NCBI GenBank assembly: GCA_964547015.1
Contig: CAZJKT010000008.1
Location: forward strand, 1-42,442
Reading direction: 5' to 3'
From: JAFGCN01 sp964547015
GTDB lineage: Archaea; Aenigmatarchaeota; Aenigmatarchaeia; QMZS01
DNA length: 42,442 nucleotides
In this document: in pieces, positions 1 to 6,979 of the stretch
How positions within the stretch are numbered: the stretch's first letter is position 1
Layout: every line of letters begins with the position of its first letter
The notes under the pieces: generated by a model
Told to the model about the DNA's origin: nothing
What the model saw: the letters and a program-made list of their open reading frames with translations, nothing else
Database searches by the model: none
Made by a program: the position numbers and the translations under genes

Positions 1-333
1 ACTAAAAAATCAAAGGAATTCTGGAAAGTCCCAAATAAGCTCCTGCTTGAAAAGACCCTCTTAAATATGGGCAAGGCAAGAGTCCTTCACAGCAAAAAAA
101 TAGCCCTCTCAAAAATCCCCCAAAATATGGAATCAAGAATTGAAAAAATTACTGCAATCGCCGAAAAATATGTTGAGGAAAAAGAATCCATAAGGGCGCT
201 TGTAAATACTGATGGGGAAAAGTGGTATCTTGAGCTTTCCTTTGCCCTTCACACTCAGGAGGAGGACAAAAGGTCAAAAATACTCTCAGAGGCCTTTGTG
301 GTGCTAAAAGATATTATAAAGAAAAGCGAGTAG
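1..333 (+). CDS. Unrecognised protein, C-terminal part (runs off the left edge)
   Basis: The reading frame is open from base 1 and gives about 110 residues ending in IIKKSE. The internal ATG at 67 is probably not the start, because in-frame coding (TKKSKEFWKVPNK...) continues upstream of it. The product is charged, lysine and glutamate rich, without a membrane segment or cysteines, and looks like a small soluble alpha/beta domain. I do not recognise a family. A perfect 8-bp inverted repeat (332-349) straddles the stop codon. Confidence 0.6.
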   Translation, partial: TKKSKEFWKVPNKLLLEKTLLNMGKARVLHSKKIALSKIPQNMESRIEKITAIAEKYVEEKESIRALVNTDGEKWYLELSFALHTQEEDKRSKILSEAFVVLKDIIKKSE

Positions 334-349
334 GCCTTTTCAAAGGCCT
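332..349. repeat. Perfect 8-bp inverted repeat at a stop codon
   Basis: AGGCCTTT-TC-AAAGGCCT forms a perfect hairpin beginning in the TAG stop of the first gene. It is not followed by a T-run, so it may be a transcript 3'-end stabiliser rather than a terminator. Confidence 0.4.
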
Positions 350-390
350 TACTTCAAGGTCGCCCCTGATCTGATATTGCCTAAACTATA

Positions 391-398
391 ATTTAAAA
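391..398 (+). promoter_or_regulatory. TATA-like box of the Kazal gene
   Basis: ATTTAAAA is centred about 24 nt before the ATG at 418. This fits an archaeal TATA box with transcription starting at or next to the start codon (leaderless mRNA). Confidence 0.5.
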
Positions 399-417
399 GG
401 TTACAAATCATCCATTT

Positions 418-1122
418 ATGAACAAAAAGCATGTATTAGCAGCAGCGGGCGCGCTATTGGTTCTCGCAATAGCCGTCCTTGTTTCAGGAATTTTTGAGCA
501 GGACAAGATTGTCGGGGAAAAAGAGTTCACTTTTGAACAGAGCAAAGCAATTGCCGAGGGCCATGTTTTAGGCCTATACCCCTACAGCCTGCTTAACGGC
601 GGAGAGATCTCGCTTGTCAGCAGCGAAGAATATGAATGCGATTCGGATTCATGTTATTCCTTTAAATACCAGTTTCAAGTGGACTCTCAGGTAAATCCAG
701 GCCAAAGAGAGCTTGCCCAAGCAGAGGTATTTGTTGAAAGCGGCCTCGCAGTAAACACAGTCTTTTCAGAAGAGCTGATTATAAAAAAGGAAGTTGAGGG
801 TCAAAAATACTACTGCCAACCTTCTGATAGGAATGCGGAGTTTTGCGCAATGGTCTATGACCCTGTTTGCGCAAACAACCAAGAAACTTACGGCAACATC
901 TGCACAGCCTGCATCGACCCCGAAGTTGAATACTACACTTTCGGCGAGTGCGAGACAATAGAAGACCCGATATATTTCTGCAATCCTGAGGACAGGGAAG
1001 CGCAAGCCTGCGTGATGATTTATGACCCGGTTTGCGCAGACAGTGGGGAGACCTACTCCAACAGCTGCCTTGCCTGCATTGACTCAGGAGTGCAAAGCTA
1101 TAAGCTCGGGGAGTGCAGTTAG
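418..1122 (+). CDS. Membrane-anchored protein with two Kazal-type domains
   Basis: This 234-residue protein has an N-terminal hydrophobic anchor (about 7-26) and so is probably exported and tethered. Residues 27-130 form an unassigned domain, loosely PepSY-like in length and pattern. Two tandem Kazal-type modules follow (about 133-178 and 188-233), each with the order C..C...VYDPVCA/IYDPVCA, then ETY-N-C-AC and a closing GEC. Kazal domains in well-studied proteins inhibit serine proteases by a reactive loop; whether these do is not shown by sequence. It ends four bases inside a convergent zinc-ribbon gene. A TATA-like box lies 24 nt before the ATG. The Kazal assignment is firm; the role (protection from, or binding to, extracellular proteases) is inference. 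Confidence 0.85.
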   Translation: MNKKHVLAAAGALLVLAIAVLVSGIFEQDKIVGEKEFTFEQSKAIAEGHVLGLYPYSLLNGGEISLVSSEEYECDSDSCYSFKYQFQVDSQVNPGQRELAQAEVFVESGLAVNTVFSEELIIKKEVEGQKYYCQPSDRNAEFCAMVYDPVCANNQETYGNICTACIDPEVEYYTFGECETIEDPIYFCNPEDREAQACVMIYDPVCADSGETYSNSCLACIDSGVQSYKLGECS

Positions 1123-1289
1123 GCCCTAAAGGTTTTTTTAATTTTTTGTTTTTGCTCTTCTTCGTCGATTAGGGCAAGAACCCCAAACCAGCCGCAGTCC
1201 AGGCACTCAAACTGAAATCCTGTCCTAAATCCCATATAGGGGGCAACATTTTTTGAGCTGCAGACGGGACACATTCTCGAACTTGGCAT
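1119..1289 (-). CDS. Small zinc-ribbon protein (56 residues)
   Basis: Reading the minus strand from the ATG at 1289 gives a 56-residue protein beginning MPSSRMCPVC and ending KKTFRA. It has two cysteine pairs, CPVC near residue 7 and CLDC near residue 29, about 18 residues apart: a classical zinc ribbon. A hydrophobic/acidic tail (WFGVLALIDEEE) and a basic C-terminus follow. It sits in an otherwise unexplained 200-base space, its frame is uninterrupted, and its stop overlaps the convergent Kazal gene by four bases. Small zinc ribbons of this kind in archaea are often transcription or translation accessory factors, but the exact role is unknown. An alternative start is Met6. Confidence 0.7.
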   Translation of the reverse strand: MPSSRMCPVCSSKNVAPYMGFRTGFQFECLDCGWFGVLALIDEEEQKQKIKKTFRA

Positions 1290-1324
1290 AATTCTACTTA
1301 TCTTAATAGATTTGCCTGTTCTAA

Positions 1325-1795
1325 CTACTTAATTTCAACAATGTCGCCCTCTGATAAGCCCAGCCAAGAGGCTGTTCCTGAATTAAGCTCAAGGACATAG
1401 AGGGCAGGGTCTTTTGGCATATATATCGGGCATGGATCAGCAACACAAGGGGGAGTTTCTGAGCTGATGTAGACAACTTTAAGCCCGCGGTCTATCCAGA
1501 TAATATCTAAGGGAATTTTTGTATCTTTCATCCAAAATACATGCCTTCCCTCCTCCGTGAATATGAAGAGCATACCGGTATCCGAATCAAGGCTTGAGCG
1601 GTTCATAAGGCCTAAGGCCCTTTTCTCCGGAGTATCCGCTATCTCAAGATTGAAGCAACTTCCTTTGAAGCATGCTTTTGGCAGCATTTCTCCATTGAGA
1701 AGGGTATATAAAGCCGGACCTAATAGGCATAAAGCAAAAATAATCCACAGTTTTTTAGAGCGGATTTCCGCTGTTTTATCGAAATTTTTTCCCAT
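1325..1795 (-). CDS. DUF192 (UPF0127) family protein with N-terminal membrane anchor
   Basis: The 156-residue product (start MGKNFDKTAE) has a hydrophobic segment at about 17-35, then a DUF192 domain. The recognisable family pattern is ADTPEKRALGLMNRSSL, MLFIFTEEGRHVFWMKDT, IPLDIIWID and YVLELNSGTA. The family is small, mostly exported, and of unknown biochemical function. The frame stays open upstream to 1870, but I chose the ATG at 1795 because the upstream part lies inside the tRNA-Ser gene and its T-loop intron. The start is only 8 nt beyond the tRNA 3' end, so the two may share the tRNA promoter. Confidence 0.85.
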   Translation of the reverse strand: MGKNFDKTAEIRSKKLWIIFALCLLGPALYTLLNGEMLPKACFKGSCFNLEIADTPEKRALGLMNRSSLDSDTGMLFIFTEEGRHVFWMKDTKIPLDIIWIDRGLKVVYISSETPPCVADPCPIYMPKDPALYVLELNSGTASWLGLSEGDIVEIK

Positions 1796-1823
1796 AAGAA
1801 TAGCGCTGGGGGCAAGATTTGAA

Positions 1824-1869
1824 ATCGCGAAAGCTTTCCTGATAATATGCACATTTCTGAAAGTCTTCA
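1824..1869 (-). other. T-arm intron of tRNA-Ser (46 nt, between positions 53 and 54)
   Basis: The central helix is CGCG (1875-1872) with CGCG (1829-1826), the 5' bulge AGT (1871-1869), the 3' bulge ATT (1825-1823), and the inner helix GAAG (1868-1865) with CTTT (1833-1830). Cutting after the second bulge base on both strands leaves exactly GCGAG joined to TTCAAAT, a perfect T-stem/loop junction. This is strong internal evidence that the intron is real. Confidence 0.82.
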
Positions 1870-1915
1870 CTCGCGCCTCCTGTAACGGAGACCAGCTTTC
1901 CAGGCTGGCGCCTTA

Positions 1916-2016
1916 TTGCGGAAGACAAAACGACATATACTCAGGCTATAGGTCGCGAAGCGACGAATCTCCCTTTCTTTGACGTTAAGGACTTTCTTTC
2001 GGGAAAGAAAGTCTTT
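1916..2016 (-). other. D-loop intron of tRNA-Ser (about 101 nt)
   Basis: A bulge-helix-bulge can be drawn. The central helix is GCGG (2022-2019) with CCGC (1921-1918), the 5' bulge is TTA (2018-2016), the inner helix is AAGAC (2015-2011) with GTCTT (1926-1922), and the 3' bulge is AAT (1917-1915). Cutting after the second bulge base on each side gives the coordinates here. Inside are a perfect 11-bp hairpin (2013-1990, stem GACTTTCTTTC) and a GTCGC-TTC-GCGAC hairpin, which is why the region looks like a broken tRNA at first sight. Confidence 0.75.
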
Positions 2017-2055
2017 AACCGCTCGGCCACCCCAGCATAAATATTATTAGATATT

Positions 2056-2065
2056 TTCTTAAAAG
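2056..2065 (-). promoter_or_regulatory. TATA-like box of tRNA-Ser
   Basis: On the minus strand TTTTAAGAAA is centred about 25 nt upstream of the tRNA 5' end at 2036. Confidence 0.45.
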
Positions 2066-2072
2066 GCATATT

Positions 2073-2627
2073 ATGCAGAAAGGGATTGAAACCGACCTTA
2101 TAGGGACAATGCTTATTGCTCTTGCGGGAGTTGCAATACTTCTCTTATTTGTTACAGGAACCCTCCAAAGCTCAGTAAATCAGGGTTTTTGCTATCTTGC
2201 AGGAAGCATTGGAATGGAGCTTAACTGGTGCGAGCCGCCCTCTCCGGCAAGAGAAGTTATAACTATATCCCCTTTCACCCCTGAAGAGCTTGCAGTTGAA
2301 CTTGCCGCATATTCAATTTTATGCTGGGAGGAATCTGTAAAGCCCATCGATAAGGATGAAGTTGTATGCTACGAGATAAGGATTGAGAGGCGGCCAGGCC
2401 CTGTCAGCGAATATAACTTAACAAAAGCCTTGGAGGATGGGGGAGGGTGCCATTTGCTTCAAAACTACATCATTATTGATGAAAATGGCGCAGAAATAGA
2501 ATATGACGGAAATTGCGGGGATAAAGACGAGATAAGCTGGCAGATTTACGACCATGTGATTGATGAGGAAACATTTGTCCGAATAATATATGACACAAAA
2601 GCCAACCAGATTGCAATAAGGGGATAA
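2073..2627 (+). CDS. Pilin-like membrane protein, paralogue of the protein at 33733-34287
   Basis: The 184-residue product starts MQKG followed by IETDLIG and a hydrophobic stretch to about residue 28. This short basic-Gly leader plus hydrophobic stretch resembles archaeal class III (pilin-type) signal sequences. The extracellular part contains YSILCWEE, DEVVCYEIRIE and a C-terminal module GNCGDKDEISWQI followed by a strand ending KANQIAIRG. The same pattern (YIMNCWDGN, HHCYELFVRD, FDCGDKNSLFWRI, FHHRVEVI) occurs in the protein at 33733-34287, so the two are paralogues about 31 kb apart. No known family recognised. It is convergent with the next gene at 2655. Confidence 0.8.
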   Translation: MQKGIETDLIGTMLIALAGVAILLLFVTGTLQSSVNQGFCYLAGSIGMELNWCEPPSPAREVITISPFTPEELAVELAAYSILCWEESVKPIDKDEVVCYEIRIERRPGPVSEYNLTKALEDGGGCHLLQNYIIIDENGAEIEYDGNCGDKDEISWQIYDHVIDEETFVRIIYDTKANQIAIRG

Positions 2628-2654
2628 GTATTGACCGCCTCTAAAAAAGATATT

Positions 2655-3833
2655 TTAATAGAAACTGCAGTGCTCATCAAATACGGCAATTGCATTTGCC
2701 CTAAAGCTCTCAAGCCCAAGTGTTAAGGGGCTCTCCAAACTCTCTGCAAATACTTCCACCCCCTCAACACACATCCCAACACAGCTCTGTATTTGCTTTA
2801 TAGGGTAGCCCATGCCATGCAGGAGCCTGTTTATTTCATCCAAATTCATCGCCTCATAAATCCCCGTTCTTACCCCCGAATCAGTAACCAAAAATATCCC
2901 CTTACCATCCTCATGCGCCGAAATTATGCCAAAAATTTCTTTTCTCATCCAATCTGAAGTATCTGTGCAATTGCGGCCGGGTGTTTTGCAAAATCCCGGC
3001 GTCATAAGCCAAATCTGGTCATATGCCTCGTAATCTGAAGGGCTTAGAGAATAATAATGCTTTAGCATGTCAATGCTATAGCCCTTTGCATGCAGAGATA
3101 AAAGGTATGATGAAAGGCCGGATATGTTTGGGTCTGTAAGGTTTTCCTCAAAAATAAGAATAATGTTGGACCCTCCAAGATGGGAAGCAATATTTTCAAG
3201 CAAAATTCCTGTTTCCGGGACGGGATTGCTCAAGAGATAGGTATCTGCCAAAACAACCGATTTTTCTTTATAGAAAAGCACGGGCTGCCACCCATTATAA
3301 TCATAATAAATCGGAATATCCATTGACTCAGAGCCGCAAACGCATCCGTTGTCCGAATCCGGGTTTAGAATTGAAACGCCGCAATTGCTTTTCTCAATTT
3401 TTAGAACATACTCCCTATACTTCATATTGCCCCTTAGCTTGTCAAGCAGGCCCAAAACCTTAAGCTCATTTATAAAAGGCTCGGCCTCAATTTCGCAACC
3501 CAATTCTTCGCAGGAAACCTGACCGGAGATATTTATGCAGAGCTTATCCCCATAAGTCCTTTCCCCTTGCCCCATTATATCCTCCCCTGACGCAAAAATA
3601 CCATTTACCAAAGTTGAAAGCTTTATTGTCCGCTCCAAGGAACGCTCTTCTGCTGTTGAGCACATTCGGTTTGCCTCTCCGGCAATTTCAGAAAATGCTT
3701 CAAGCGAACCCTGCACATAAGTCTGTTCATGTATCCCTGAAAAAATCTTGAGAAAGAGCACAAAGCACAGCATTACTACTATAATTCCCCCTATTACCCA
3801 TAGCCATGTATCCATCCCCTTAAGGCGGGCCAT
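2655..3833 (-). CDS. Pilin-like anchored protein with a possible amidotransferase-like extracellular fold
   Basis: A 392-residue protein. The N-terminus MARLKGMDTWLWVIGGII is a K-G leader followed by a hydrophobic segment to about 30, very like the start of the protein at 29077-29643 (IKGMASWIWVIGSVIFG). A cysteine-containing domain (about 55-190) follows, then an alpha/beta region (about 210-340) with alternating strands and helices (NIILIFEEN; YDQIWLMTPG; KGIFLVTDSG) that could be a class I amidotransferase-like or Rossmann-like fold. I see no catalytic Cys-His-Glu set, so enzymatic activity is doubtful. The minus-strand sequence CATATATG lies about 22 nt upstream of the ATG, suggesting a leaderless transcript. 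Confidence 0.7.
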   Translation of the reverse strand: MARLKGMDTWLWVIGGIIVVMLCFVLFLKIFSGIHEQTYVQGSLEAFSEIAGEANRMCSTAEERSLERTIKLSTLVNGIFASGEDIMGQGERTYGDKLCINISGQVSCEELGCEIEAEPFINELKVLGLLDKLRGNMKYREYVLKIEKSNCGVSILNPDSDNGCVCGSESMDIPIYYDYNGWQPVLFYKEKSVVLADTYLLSNPVPETGILLENIASHLGGSNIILIFEENLTDPNISGLSSYLLSLHAKGYSIDMLKHYYSLSPSDYEAYDQIWLMTPGFCKTPGRNCTDTSDWMRKEIFGIISAHEDGKGIFLVTDSGVRTGIYEAMNLDEINRLLHGMGYPIKQIQSCVGMCVEGVEVFAESLESPLTLGLESFRANAIAVFDEHCSFY

Positions 3834-3946
3834 AATTTTATTGGATTTTTACATATATGGCGCTTAGTTATAGGCGCCGGATATCGGGTAAGGTTTTGCC
3901 TAAAATTAGTACCTAAAATACAAACTATCTATAAATCTATCTAATT

Positions 3947-4288
3947 ATGGGCATTCTTTCCCTTTTTACTCCAAAGGAGCGGTTTAAGAGAAGGATAACA
4001 AAAATTCGGATAAAGTGGGACCGGCTTAGGGAAAAAGTGCTAAAAAAGAGCCCCCCTTCAAAAGAGCGGTTTCTTGAAAGGCTCGACAAAGTGGAGCAGG
4101 ATTTGCGCACTCTTGAGGAAAAGGAGAGTCTGAATAAGTGGGCAAGAAAGAAGATGGCAAATGAGATTGAGCTGGAAATAGAAAAAATTCGGGATGAAGT
4201 AGGCCTTGAAATTCACCCCTCAAAAGAAGAGCGTGAGATGGAGGATATTGAGGAGCTTGAAAGGAAAATTAAGGATTATGAAAAGTAA
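3947..4288 (+). CDS. Small charged coiled-coil protein
   Basis: A 113-residue, strongly charged product without cysteines or membrane segments; from about residue 60 the heptad-like pattern (LERLDKVEQDLRTLEEKE; IEELERKIKDYEK) predicts a long coiled coil. No family recognised. The last 11 bases overlap the start of the secreted cysteine-rich protein at 4278, so the two are probably co-transcribed and translationally coupled. It could be a cytoplasmic partner of that exported protein. Confidence 0.7.
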   Translation: MGILSLFTPKERFKRRITKIRIKWDRLREKVLKKSPPSKERFLERLDKVEQDLRTLEEKESLNKWARKKMANEIELEIEKIRDEVGLEIHPSKEEREMEDIEELERKIKDYEK

Positions 4289-6914
4289 GTCCCTTCTGGT
4301 TGCAGCCATTATCTTAGGTTTTGTGTTTTTTTCAGGCATTGCCGTTGGATGTGGATCTTGTGATTCCAGCTGCAGCTGCCGACCTTCTGAGTGTATATTA
4401 GGTCCTACTAAAATGTCTTCAAGCGCAACGGTATGGTATTACACTAATGAATTAACCAATATTCCATACAATCCCCATAGCTATGCAGAACGAACCTATA
4501 TATTCAAGGATTCTTACTGCCAACTCATCCATAATTCAGATAGTTGTAAAACGTGCTCCGATCCCTGCAACTGCAAGCCGGAAGGAGGGTGCGATACCTG
4601 CCACTATTCTTGCGGCCCATATTATGCCTGCCATTACCCAGAAACAGACTGCCAGCCCTGGGAAGAATGCAAAACAGCCTCCTGCGGACAGGGTGGTGAC
4701 GGGTGCTTTTGCAATGAAGACTACTGCAAGGGCTGGTGCATGGACAACGCCCCGGTTTATGACGGCCTTTCAGGGTGCAGCATACCTGCGCTGAATTGCG
4801 GAGGTTCGGGAACCATAGCCCAAACAATATGCGAACGAACTTTTGGCGGAGTGTGCGCTAACACAAGGCCAAGCGAAATGATTTTGATAAAGGACAAAAA
4901 AGGCGACCGGCTCTGCTCAAGAGGGGTCGGCTCAAAGTGTTATGTTTATGAGACCGCCACATGCGAGAGCCTTGGGGGCAGTTGTTATGACCGTTGCCCT
5001 GAAGGTTACTGGCATATTGGCTATGAGCCAAGGGGACTTACATTTAGCCAATTTAAAGAGCTGCCTGAATGTGGTGATGATGAAATTTGTTGTATTCCAA
5101 AAGAATTGCCTCCTGAATACACTTCCGGCATAAATCCGCTTGAGCTTGCCTGCAGCCCAAGATACACTCTAGTCAATGACCCTCACACTGCCTCAGGCGG
5201 AACATGCTACTGCAATTATCTGGCAATAAATGACTTTCACCGGTGCGAAGACTCGCAAATCAGGGATTCTCATCCCTGCAAATCCGAAAACTGCGCCCCG
5301 GACTTTGTCGGAGGAGCCAGTTTCTGCTGCCCAAAAGGCCACTGTTCGCATTATCTGGGGGAAATTACTCCGGGAATAATTAGCGGGACACATTCCCAAA
5401 GCTCTACAGACGATGGGGAAATAATGTGCTTTGCCCCAGACTCGGAAATATCATACGAGGGCCTGCAGCTTAAGTGCGATAATGGGGTTTGGAAGTCATC
5501 TGTAGGCTGCGGAGAAACAATTTACAATTACCCCCTTTATTCCCGCGCAGACTCGGACTTTATAGAAGGAGAGAGGAGTTACAAGTATGGCTTTAAGAAT
5601 ACCCCTATCTCTTTTGACCTGAATCTTGACAAAAAGATTGCAACAGATGTCGCGGTCAGTGTATCTCCCCCCGACCCCCAGGTAAAAATTATTTTTGAGG
5701 ATGTTGACGGAAACAATATTGAGATTGATGTTGATGGAAGCCCCACGGAATTTATTCCCGGAGATAGGGTTGCTCTCCTTAGTAAAGCCGTAGGGGCGCA
5801 CAGAGTCAAATTCATCGGAAGCGAAGAAGGAAAAATATATAATTTATCCGTGTTCTGCCACACAAGCGAGGGGCACAACTGCAATCCCGGCGAAGCTATG
5901 TGCGGTCCCGGAAACTTCTGCAGCGAAAACCTTGAGCACCTTAAAACTGAAACTAAAAACAGGGCCGAGAATATATGCGAAGTTTTCAACAATAGGTATG
6001 TTGAATTAAGAGGTTTGGGCATAGATTCGAGAACATACCGGAACCGAATACAATATTATTATTGGTATGGAATAGGAGGATCTACTACCAAACCAGATGG
6101 TACCGTAGAATATCGATATATAATGAATTTTCTTTTAAGCGCAGGCGAATATGCCAGACCCGACCTGTATTCTCCAAGCTGTTTTTATTGCTGCCCAAAA
6201 GACTACTGCGCATATCGGCCTGAAGCGGGCCCAAACCCAAGTAAAGAGGAAGCTCAGTGCTTGGAGCAGGGAGCGCATAGAGACACGGACGGATGCAAGT
6301 GGATTTGCTCTGAAGGACGATGGGGCAAGGGCGGAGAACAGGCAATGAAATGCGGCAAAGACTGCGACTGCAATATGCCGGGAGACAATCTTTATCACTG
6401 CGCCGAAAGCTTTTTTGAAGGCAAGCCAAAATACTGCTGCCCTCTTGGAGAATGCGCCCTTGAAAACGAATGCGTTTTGGATGGAACAAAAATGTGGTTT
6501 AGCTCAAAGTTATACACCTGCCGGAACGGAGAATGGTCGGGAGAAGGATATATTACCCAATCCAATTACAAAAGGCAGGTTCTTACAAATTCCAACCAAA
6601 AACTAACGGTATCACTTGAAGCTGGAATCCGCGACCTTCCTAATGCAGAGGAAGGGGCCCTTCAGGCTTACCACTTTTTTGATATTGGCGGGCAATCGGG
6701 AAATATTGAGCTTCAAATAAGCCACATTGGAAATGAAGCCTGGAATTATGAGGGCCCCGCAAAAGGCGAAATTGAAATAGGAAATACCCAAGAAATATTT
6801 ATTGAACTTCCATTTACCTATACTGCGACTATACAAGTAACCGATTTTGGAACTGCAAAATACCTCATATACTCAGGCTCAACTCTTGCCGTTCGCCCAA
6901 CAAAGGCAAAATAA
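4278..6914 (+). CDS. Large secreted cysteine-rich modular protein
   Basis: I start at the ATG at 4278 (MKSKSLLVAAIILG...), because this gives a good signal peptide (hydrophobic about 6-23), while the upstream part of the frame overlaps the coiled-coil gene. The sequence AVGC at the end of the signal could be a weak lipobox. The 878-residue product is very rich in cysteine. At least three modules share a FCCP/YCCP core (FCCPKGHC, YCCPKDYC, YCCPLGEC), and several sections end in a C-NGxW or CSEGRW pattern. The region from about 415 to 545 and the last 110 residues lack this pattern and look like beta-sandwich domains (ENLTVSLEAG-like strands, aromatic rich). No known family recognised; I infer a disulfide-stabilised cell-surface or adhesive protein. 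Confidence 0.75.
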   Translation: MKSKSLLVAAIILGFVFFSGIAVGCGSCDSSCSCRPSECILGPTKMSSSATVWYYTNELTNIPYNPHSYAERTYIFKDSYCQLIHNSDSCKTCSDPCNCKPEGGCDTCHYSCGPYYACHYPETDCQPWEECKTASCGQGGDGCFCNEDYCKGWCMDNAPVYDGLSGCSIPALNCGGSGTIAQTICERTFGGVCANTRPSEMILIKDKKGDRLCSRGVGSKCYVYETATCESLGGSCYDRCPEGYWHIGYEPRGLTFSQFKELPECGDDEICCIPKELPPEYTSGINPLELACSPRYTLVNDPHTASGGTCYCNYLAINDFHRCEDSQIRDSHPCKSENCAPDFVGGASFCCPKGHCSHYLGEITPGIISGTHSQSSTDDGEIMCFAPDSEISYEGLQLKCDNGVWKSSVGCGETIYNYPLYSRADSDFIEGERSYKYGFKNTPISFDLNLDKKIATDVAVSVSPPDPQVKIIFEDVDGNNIEIDVDGSPTEFIPGDRVALLSKAVGAHRVKFIGSEEGKIYNLSVFCHTSEGHNCNPGEAMCGPGNFCSENLEHLKTETKNRAENICEVFNNRYVELRGLGIDSRTYRNRIQYYYWYGIGGSTTKPDGTVEYRYIMNFLLSAGEYARPDLYSPSCFYCCPKDYCAYRPEAGPNPSKEEAQCLEQGAHRDTDGCKWICSEGRWGKGGEQAMKCGKDCDCNMPGDNLYHCAESFFEGKPKYCCPLGECALENECVLDGTKMWFSSKLYTCRNGEWSGEGYITQSNYKRQVLTNSNQKLTVSLEAGIRDLPNAEEGALQAYHFFDIGGQSGNIELQISHIGNEAWNYEGPAKGEIEIGNTQEIFIELPFTYTATIQVTDFGTAKYLIYSGSTLAVRPTKAK

Positions 6915-6952
6915 GCGGGGGCGCCATAGCAGTTCCTGCAAAGCGTCACCTA

Positions 6953-6964
6953 AAGATATAATTT
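6953..6964 (+). promoter_or_regulatory. TATA-like box of mgtE
   Basis: AAGATATAATTT is centred about 22 nt before the ATG at 6980, consistent with leaderless transcription. Confidence 0.45.
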
Positions 6965-6979
6965 CAAGCAAATATTCTT

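Larger units (their letters stand above)
1804..2036 (-). tRNA. tRNA-Ser(GGA) with two introns (D-loop and T-stem/loop junction)
   Basis: Exon 1 is 2036-2017 (GCTGGGG acceptor strand, TG, D-stem GCC, GAGCGGTT). Exon 2 is about 1915-1870 (TAA, D-stem GGC, anticodon arm CCAGC-CTGGAAA-GCTGG with anticodon GGA at 1901-1899, long variable arm CTCC-GTTACA-GGAG, T-stem GCGAG). Exon 3 is 1823-1804 (TTCAAAT, T-stem CTTGC, acceptor CCCCAGC, discriminator G). The joined exons give an 86-nt class II tRNA with perfectly paired acceptor and anticodon stems, and a T-stem containing one G-T pair. CCA is not encoded. No canonical 37/38 intron is present. A TATA-like TTTTAAGAA (2056-2065) lies about 25 nt upstream of the 5' end. 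The exact D-loop splice point is uncertain by 1-2 nt because TAA occurs on both sides. Confidence 0.88.

Noticed and set aside
1325..1870. Longer DUF192 protein starting at 1870
   Set aside because: The extra 25 residues are the translation of tRNA exon 3 and the intron; Met at 1795 precedes a normal anchor sequence.
1913..2014. A second tRNA nested in the D-loop insertion
   Set aside because: The insertion has hairpins but no anticodon loop, T-arm or acceptor pairing of its own.
1871..2036. A truncated or pseudogene tRNA-Ser lacking its T-arm
   Set aside because: The T-arm and acceptor 3' strand are found at 1823-1804 after a 46-nt intron with a proper bulge-helix-bulge.
2655..3833. Functional glutamine amidotransferase
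   Set aside because: The alpha/beta pattern is suggestive but no nucleophile-elbow Cys or His-Glu pair could be located.
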